Part shown: in pieces, positions 56,485 to 64,000 of the stretch | Numbering within the stretch: the stretch's first letter is position 1 | Layout: every line of letters starts with the position of its first letter | Assembly (NCBI RefSeq): GCF_008520305.1 | Contig: NZ_ML703266.1 | Span: forward strand, 62,001-126,000 | Direction of reading: 5' to 3' | DNA: 64,000 bases | Origin: Mesorhizobium sp. SARCC-RB16n | GTDB taxonomy: Bacteria; Pseudomonadota; Alphaproteobacteria; Rhizobiales; Rhizobiaceae | Program-made: the position numbers and the translations under genes | The notes under the pieces: generated by a model | What the model was told of the DNA's origin: nothing | The model's input: the letters and a program-made list of their open reading frames with translations, nothing else | The model's database searches: none

Positions 56485-56987
56485 TTTGTTCGGTGGGCTA
56501 AATGTTCATAGGTGATTTGCCAAGGGTCGTTCTCGGAAGGTCTTTCCTCGCCGATCCAATGGAAGCTGTTGGCCGTGATCTCGGTGAAACGCCATCGAGT
56601 TTGCAGACCGCGCGAGTCATCGCCGATCTGGACAATGTCCTTACCCTCGGCCCGCCCGATCTGGCGCGAGTAATCTTGGTTGAGCGGATCATTCCAGATG
56701 ATGTGCCAGCCACCGATCCGAGGATCGAAGATGCGCAAAGTCGTGCCATACATAGTGGACCGCGCAGGGCGCCTTGGCCTGATCCAGATATCCTGAATCG
56801 CGCGGCCTTCGAGCACCCAGCCGAAATGGCATTCTCCAGTCCACTTCTGGATTGTGCCATCGTCAAGGTGGCGGACCGTGTCCATTTCCCAGCTTCCGAT
56901 CAGCCATCCATACAGGTCCATGTCTTTCGCTCGGTCGGCTGGGGGAGCTTCGGATCCGAGAGCGGTGAGAAACGAAGAAATCGCCAT
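56472..56987 (-). CDS. Hypothetical protein, paralogue A of a tandem pair
   Basis: The 171-residue protein contains LYGWLIGSWEMD, HFGWVLEGRAIQDIWI, YGTTLRIFDPRIGGWHIIW, DPLNQDYSRQIGRAEGKDI and FHWIGEE. It closely resembles the gene at 57087-57620 over the whole length, so the pair arose by duplication. The regular pattern of beta strands and conserved Trp suggests a lipocalin/THAP4-like small barrel, but I cannot name a family. It begins two bases after the stop of a VOC remnant. Confidence 0.78.
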   Translation of the reverse strand: MAISSFLTALGSEAPPADRAKDMDLYGWLIGSWEMDTVRHLDDGTIQKWTGECHFGWVLEGRAIQDIWIRPRRPARSTMYGTTLRIFDPRIGGWHIIWNDPLNQDYSRQIGRAEGKDIVQIGDDSRGLQTRWRFTEITANSFHWIGEERPSENDPWQITYEHLAHRTKRVA

Positions 56988-56989
56988 AG

Positions 56990-57055
56990 TCACGAGGCCT
57001 TTTCGCATCTGGCACATTGGGCGTCGCGGATACCGATCGAGACATGATCGAACAT
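56990..57055 (-). pseudogene. Remnant of a VOC/glyoxalase-family gene start (21 codons)
   Basis: With GGAG upstream, the ATG at 57055 reads MFDHVSIGIRD and then AQCARCEKAS before a TGA. MFDHVSIGxRD is the characteristic N-terminus of a VOC-superfamily (glyoxalase/dioxygenase-like) protein, but all later sequence is missing. It lies between the two paralogues and so probably marks a deletion. Confidence 0.5.
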
Positions 57056-57086
57056 GTTTTTCTCCATTCTTACAATGCTTTGGAGG

Positions 57087-57620
57087 TCATCTTGCAGATT
57101 GGCGGCGCGCCAGGAACTCGACTTCGAGGTGCCAGTCCGCACCGTCGTGCGAGCGCTCGCCAAGCCAGCGGAAGGAATTCTCGGTGATCCGAGAAAAGCT
57201 CCAGCGCACCGAGGAGCCCGTGTCATCGGCCCCGACCTGCACGATGGTGTCGCCTTCGGCGCGGCCGAGCTGGCGGCTGAAATACTGGTTGCGCGGATCG
57301 CTCCAGAAGATGTGCCAGGCGTCGACGCCGGGGTCATAGACCCGCAATGTCGTGCCGTAAAAGGTCCATTTGCCGAGCGATGGCGAGGGGCCGGCGTCGC
57401 GGGCGGGCAGGATCCAGACATCCTGGACGGCGCGGCCTTCCAGCACCCAGTCGAAATGCACCTCGCCACGGCCGGTCAGCAGCGTGCCGTCTTCGAGATG
57501 GCGCGAGGCGTCAAACGTCCAGGCGCCGACGAAGCGGCCGTAAAGGTTCAGTTTTTCGGCAAACTCTTCGATCGGTCCGGGACTGTGCAAGGCCTCGGCA
57601 AATGAGGATTGGTCGAACAT
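57087..57620 (-). CDS. Hypothetical protein, paralogue B of a tandem pair
   Basis: The 177-residue protein matches paralogue A: LYGRFVGAWTFD, HFDWVLEGRAVQDVWI, YGTTLRVYDPGVDAWHIFW, DPRNQYFSRQLGRAEGDTI and FRWLGER. It starts at 57620 and is divergent from an AraC regulator gene (86 bp). It is upstream of the VOC remnant and paralogue A on the same strand, so the three are probably in one transcript. Confidence 0.8.
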   Translation of the reverse strand: MFDQSSFAEALHSPGPIEEFAEKLNLYGRFVGAWTFDASRHLEDGTLLTGRGEVHFDWVLEGRAVQDVWILPARDAGPSPSLGKWTFYGTTLRVYDPGVDAWHIFWSDPRNQYFSRQLGRAEGDTIVQVGADDTGSSVRWSFSRITENSFRWLGERSHDGADWHLEVEFLARRQSAR

Positions 57621-57705
57621 GTCTGCGGTCTCTTCTTGTCAGGAGACCGCGAGGAATAGGCGCTGGCGGGGTTCAGGGCTTGGGAAAAATTGCTATATTT
57701 CGGCC

Positions 57706-58536
57706 ATGACGGCGACGGCGAATATCCTTGCATCCGGACCTGGCTGGCAGGTGGCGGACGTGATCTGCACGGCAAGCGCCGGCGATCGGCCGTTCGAGGA
57801 AACGCATCGGGATTTTTGCGTCGCGGCGGTCACCAGCGGCACGTTCCGCTACCGCGCGCAGCAAGGCACGGCAATGCTCGCGCCAGGCAGCCTCCTGCTC
57901 GGCAATTCCGGCACGTGCTACGAATGCGGGCACGAGCACGGCGGCGGCGACCGTTGCCTCTCTTTTCATTTCGGGCCGGCCTATATGGACCGGATCGTGG
58001 CCGATGTGCCGGGCGCCAGGACGCTCACCTTCACGGCGCCACGCCTGCCGCCATTGCCGGCCTTGGCACCGCTGCTGGCCGAGGCGGAAGCCGCGCGCGA
58101 CATGGCCGACGCGGACGCCTTCGAGGAACTCGCCCTGCGCATCGCGGGTGCCGCCGTGGCCACGATCTCCGGCGTCACGCATGCCGGGCGCGACCCAAGC
58201 CGCCGCGATCAGAAGAGGATCGCCCAGGCGGTGCGGCGGATCGAACTGGATGCCGACGGGCCGATCACGCTTCCGGCGTTGGCGGACGAGACCTCGACCA
58301 GTCCCTATCATTTCCTGCGCACCTTTCGGCAGGTTGCCGGCATGACGCCCTATCAGTACCTGCTCAGGACGCGGTTGCATCGCGCGGCGGTGCGATTGCA
58401 CACGTCGAACGATGCAATCTCGGCGATTGCCTTCGAAGCCGGCTTCAACGATCTGTCGACCTTCAATCGCCGGTTTCGGTGGGTCATGGGGGAGGCGCCA
58501 GGCCGGTATCGTGCCAAGCGCGCGGGCGGCCGCTGA
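57706..58536 (+). CDS. AraC-family transcriptional regulator
   Basis: The 276-residue protein has an N-terminal cupin-like sensor (GTFRYRAQQGTAMLAPGSLLLGNSG) with CYECGHEHGGGDRC, rich in Cys and His, and a C-terminal double helix-turn-helix: ITLPALADETSTSPYHFLRTFRQVAGMTPYQYLL and ISAIAFEAGFNDLSTFNRRFRWVMGEAPGRYR. The Cys/His cluster may bind a metal or sense oxidants. It is divergent from paralogue B and likely regulates it. The start at 57706 (MTATANILAS) is used. Confidence 0.92.
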   Translation: MTATANILASGPGWQVADVICTASAGDRPFEETHRDFCVAAVTSGTFRYRAQQGTAMLAPGSLLLGNSGTCYECGHEHGGGDRCLSFHFGPAYMDRIVADVPGARTLTFTAPRLPPLPALAPLLAEAEAARDMADADAFEELALRIAGAAVATISGVTHAGRDPSRRDQKRIAQAVRRIELDADGPITLPALADETSTSPYHFLRTFRQVAGMTPYQYLLRTRLHRAAVRLHTSNDAISAIAFEAGFNDLSTFNRRFRWVMGEAPGRYRAKRAGGR

Positions 58537-58559
58537 AAAAGTGCGTCATCACGGCGGCA

Positions 58560-59180
58560 TCAGTCCATGGTCGGCCCGCACCAGCCGGGCAGATAGTCGG
58601 CGTCCTTGCCCTTGGCCAGCACGAGCGCATCCGTCATCGCCTTGTCGAAGTTTTTCGCGACCGCACTCCTGTCGATGCGCCGGCGCAGGAAATCCGCCCA
58701 CAGGAATTCGCTGAACGGGGTGGTGTCCTTGGCGTAACCGCCCAGCCGGCGCAGTTCGCCCGCCATGCTCCGGTAGGGGTCATCGACCAGTTCGCCGATG
58801 GTCTTGGGCAGGGCGGCATAGTCGCGGCGCTGGCCGTTTTCATCGAATGGGTGCATCCAGCCACGGTTGTCGAGCATGAAAAGGAACGCGTCCTTGTCCA
58901 GCGCCGACAGGTCGCTGATCACCGTCACGAGCACATCCTTGACACCTTCCTCGATCAGGGCGCGGGCAAGATGATGGTGATCGGTGACGTAGTTGCGTTG
59001 TTTGGGACCCAACACGACCGGGATCATATGCTTACCCAGAAAGGCGCCTGTCTTTGCGGCGCTCTGTGAGCGGATCAACTGGCGTTTGAGGTCCACCTCG
59101 CGCATCCCTACGGTAATCTGTGTTGGTCGCAGTTCCTTGACGGGAACCGGGGTCACCAGCGGCTCTCTCGGGACGATCAT
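58560..59180 (-). CDS. ParB-like nuclease-domain protein (ParBc_2 type)
   Basis: The 206-residue protein reads VPVKELRPTQITVGMREVDLKRQ, then VVLGPKQRNYVTDHHHLARALIEEG, which is the stand-alone ParB-like family (COG4318) rather than the chromosome-partitioning ParB, with no HTH domain. Its function is not established. The ATG at 59180 overlaps the SulP stop (ATGA), with AGGAGAG upstream, so the two genes are translationally linked. Confidence 0.85.
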   Translation of the reverse strand: MIVPREPLVTPVPVKELRPTQITVGMREVDLKRQLIRSQSAAKTGAFLGKHMIPVVLGPKQRNYVTDHHHLARALIEEGVKDVLVTVISDLSALDKDAFLFMLDNRGWMHPFDENGQRRDYAALPKTIGELVDDPYRSMAGELRRLGGYAKDTTPFSEFLWADFLRRRIDRSAVAKNFDKAMTDALVLAKGKDADYLPGWCGPTMD

Positions 59181-60871
59181 GGTGTACTCTCCTGGTTTTC
59201 CGGCGGACCGGAATGCAGAGCCCTGACGGCTGCATCGACACTGTGGAAGATCCGCTGCGGGCCGACGAGATCGATGATGCCAAACCGCGCAAGGGCTGCC
59301 TGGGCACGCACCGATTCCATCCGAGCAATGGCGAATATTGCGCCCGCATTGCGGCAATGGGTGATGGTTTCGATCAATGCCTGGGCGGCGGTGTAGTCGA
59401 TCTCGACAATGTTACTGGCCTCCAGCACGACGAGCTTCACATCGCCCTTGCCAGCGTCGACCAGATCACAAAAGCCGCGCTTGAAACGGTCGGCATTGAC
59501 GAAGGACAGTGGCGCCTGGAACGCCGCGACCAGCACGCCGGGGAGTTGCTTGCCAGTGCTCGACTTGCCCGGCGGCCACCAGACGGAAGTTCCCGGCACT
59601 TGTTCCAGCTCGATCGGCAGCGTCCGGGTCGCGCTCCAGATTCCATGCAGCAGCGACAGGCCGATGCCGACCGCCACGCCGGTTTCGATGGGCAGCACGA
59701 CGATGGCCGCCATGGTGATGAGGATCAACACGAATTCGACTGGCGCCTGCCGGTAGACATTGGCGAACACCTTCCAGCGCAGGATGTGCTGGGCGACGAA
59801 CATCAGAACTCCGGCGAGGGCAGCCTGCGGAACATCGGCGAGCAGACCGCCGCCAAAGGCGCCGAGGGCTAGAACGATAGCCGCTGCAATGAGGCTCGAG
59901 AGTTGCGAGCGGCCGCCCGATTGGGAGACGATTGCCGTGCGTGGTGGGCTGGCGTTGACGGCGAAGGCGCCAAACAGGCTGGACGCGATGCTGCCGGCGC
60001 CGACACCGACGAAATCGCGATTGACGTCGGGCGCGTCGCCTTGCGGGGCGAAGGAACGGGAGGTGGCGGCCGTCTGCACCATGACGACGATGGCGATCAG
60101 CAATGCCAGCGGAACGAGCGCCTGCATGTCGTCGATGCCGGCCAGTGGCGACCCTGCCCGTGGCAGGCCATTCGGCAAGGCGCCAAGCACCTCGACACCA
60201 CGATCCTTGAGGCCGAACACGGCGACTGCGACGGTGGCAAGCACCATGCCGATCAGCGCGCCGGGGATGCGGGCGCTGATACGCTCGGAAAGCAACACGA
60301 TTGCGAATACCCCAAGACCGAGCGTCAGGCTCCAGGGGTTGGTGAGATGGAGGCTGCCGGCGATCTCGCCGATGCGCCGCACGGTTTCGCCGCTTTCCGC
60401 CGGCAGGCCGAGCAGTCCGGGCAATTGCGACACGATGATATGGACGGCAATGCCGGCCAGAAAGCCCGTCGTGACCGGCACCGAGAGCAGGTCGGCAATC
60501 CAGCCGAGGCGAAAGACGCCGCTCAGCATCACGATCAGCCCGACCAGCAGCGCCAGTGTGGCCGCCAGCGCCAGATAATGTGGCGATCCAGCGGTGGCGA
60601 GCAGCGCGAGGCTGCCGGCAAACAAAGGCGTGATGGTCGAATCCGCGCCGGCCGAAAGGTGGCGATTGGCGCCGAACAGCGCAAACGCCACCGAACCGGC
60701 GACAAAGGCGAAGAAGCCGACTTCGGGCGCAAAGCCGCCGAGCCTGGCTGTCGCCATCTGCTCGGGAATGGCGATCGCGGCCAGTGTCACGCCCGCGATC
60801 AGATCGCCATTGAAATCCCGGGGCGTCCAACCGTGCAGCGCCCGCAAAGGCAGCCATGAGCTCCAATTCAT
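59177..60871 (-). CDS. SulP-family inorganic anion transporter
   Basis: The 564-residue inner-membrane protein has about 12-14 helices with DLIAGVTLAAIAIPEQMATARLGG (the SulP opening), ALFGANRHLSAGADSTITPLFAGSLAL and a C-terminal STAS domain (about 440-550: VVLEASNIVEIDYTAAQALIE). Substrates in the family include sulfate, bicarbonate and other anions; this one cannot be assigned. The start at 60871 (MNWSSWLPLRAL) is tentative; an ATG at 60949 is in frame. It is coupled to the ParB-like gene and divergent from gyrA. Confidence 0.9.
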   Translation of the reverse strand: MNWSSWLPLRALHGWTPRDFNGDLIAGVTLAAIAIPEQMATARLGGFAPEVGFFAFVAGSVAFALFGANRHLSAGADSTITPLFAGSLALLATAGSPHYLALAATLALLVGLIVMLSGVFRLGWIADLLSVPVTTGFLAGIAVHIIVSQLPGLLGLPAESGETVRRIGEIAGSLHLTNPWSLTLGLGVFAIVLLSERISARIPGALIGMVLATVAVAVFGLKDRGVEVLGALPNGLPRAGSPLAGIDDMQALVPLALLIAIVVMVQTAATSRSFAPQGDAPDVNRDFVGVGAGSIASSLFGAFAVNASPPRTAIVSQSGGRSQLSSLIAAAIVLALGAFGGGLLADVPQAALAGVLMFVAQHILRWKVFANVYRQAPVEFVLILITMAAIVVLPIETGVAVGIGLSLLHGIWSATRTLPIELEQVPGTSVWWPPGKSSTGKQLPGVLVAAFQAPLSFVNADRFKRGFCDLVDAGKGDVKLVVLEASNIVEIDYTAAQALIETITHCRNAGAIFAIARMESVRAQAALARFGIIDLVGPQRIFHSVDAAVRALHSGPPENQESTP

Positions 60872-61017
60872 GGTGATCGCGGCTTTTGCTTGGGGAGTTG
60901 GTCCATTGCCGGCTTTTGCCTTGCTGGCGGCGAAAAGCGTAACGGCCATATCGTCGCAATTAGCGGTATCCTTTTGAAATTACCACTAAAAATGACACCG
61001 GAAAAGTGCCGTGAACA

Positions 61018-61045
61018 TTGGAGTTTCGGCCGTGCTTCCTATATA
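61018..61045 (+). promoter_or_regulatory. Possible gyrA promoter
   Basis: ttggag (61018-61023) and tatata (61040-61045) are separated by 16 bases, about 37 bp upstream of the gyrA start codon. Confidence 0.4.
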
Positions 61046-61081
61046 AGCGGTCAGTGATTCCTGATTAGATTGTGATCCGAT

Positions 61082-63886
<2,805 letters not shown>

Positions 63887-63906
63887 TCCTGGGTCTGACA
63901 TAGCAA

Positions 63907-63926
63907 CGCCGGCCTGATGGCCGGCG
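63907..63926. terminator. GC-rich hairpin after gyrA
   Basis: cgccggcc (63907-63914) pairs with ggccggcg (63919-63926) around tgat. No T-run follows, so termination would need Rho or be partial. It lies between gyrA and a gene converging from the right edge. Confidence 0.5.
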
Positions 63927-63942
63927 CGGCAGCAAGTCGAGA

Positions 63943-64000
63943 TTAGTAGTGACGATACGGCTTGCGCGAGCCGAAGCCTTCCAAGCGCTTGGTGGTTGCC
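63943..64000 (-). CDS. Possible C-terminal fragment of an unknown protein (start outside window)
   Basis: On the minus strand a frame open from the window edge ends with TAA at 63943-63945 and gives ATTKRLEGFGSRKPYRHY. The basic, aromatic tail is plausible as a protein C-terminus, and the hairpin just beyond it fits a convergent gene pair. Eighteen residues are too few to identify it. Confidence 0.35.
   Translation of the reverse strand, partial: ATTKRLEGFGSRKPYRHY

Overview
The window is a GC-rich chromosomal segment of an alphaproteobacterium of the order Rhizobiales, most like Mesorhizobium. The evidence is a giant growth-pole protein (GPR/RgsE type), a CckA hybrid kinase, a DksA with a degenerate zinc finger, a malic enzyme fused to a phosphotransacetylase domain, an Omp25/31-type porin, direct-repeat LexA boxes (GTTC-N7-GTTC) and rhizobial extragenic palindromes. 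I see no rRNA or tRNA gene, prophage, insertion sequence or CRISPR array. It reads as core chromosome with small accessory pockets.

Layout. 1-9 kb: the 3' end of gltX, a DUF2865 protein, an outer-membrane porin, malic enzyme, an atypical SDR, an LpxH-like phosphoesterase, an MFS transporter and a DgcA-type epimerase. 9-13 kb: a four-gene Mla/MCE lipid-transport operon with a STAS-MlaE fusion. 13-20.5 kb: an exonuclease, the 2131-residue GPR-like coiled-coil protein and a divergent Hpt protein. 21-24 kb: a [2Fe-2S] ferredoxin with a ferredoxin-NADP reductase, then a DHA2-type efflux pump. 24-30 kb: a DUF922 protein, folP-folB-folK, a Kef-type antiporter coupled to a DUF924 gene, and two small exported proteins. 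30-38 kb: SixA-YcjX-YcjF, DksA, a FliO-like protein, CckA and a decayed phoX fragment. 39-45 kb: urtABCDE, a urea ABC transporter behind a very good sigma-54 promoter, followed by an unrecognised 58-residue ORF. 45-49 kb: a diguanylate cyclase and small genes. 49-55 kb: uvrA (coupled to DUF302 and GNAT genes) and ssb, each with a candidate LexA box; between them are a ClpP and an ArsR/AHSA1 pair. 55-64 kb: OsmC, MarC, two tandem paralogues with a VOC-gene remnant and a divergent AraC regulator, SulP coupled to a ParB-like protein, and gyrA.

How genes work together. Envelope and polar growth (GPR, Mla, LpxH-like, DgcA, porin), nitrogen scavenging (sigma-54-driven urt), the SOS response (uvrA, ssb) and folate synthesis are the clear modules. 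The least explained items are the GPR repeat array with its Hpt neighbour, a three-copy 22-bp tandem repeat before the ferredoxin gene, the 58-residue ORF, structured extragenic repeats with compensatory changes, the duplicated genes under a divergent AraC regulator, and the SulP/ParB-like pair. No single new defence or mobile system is evident.
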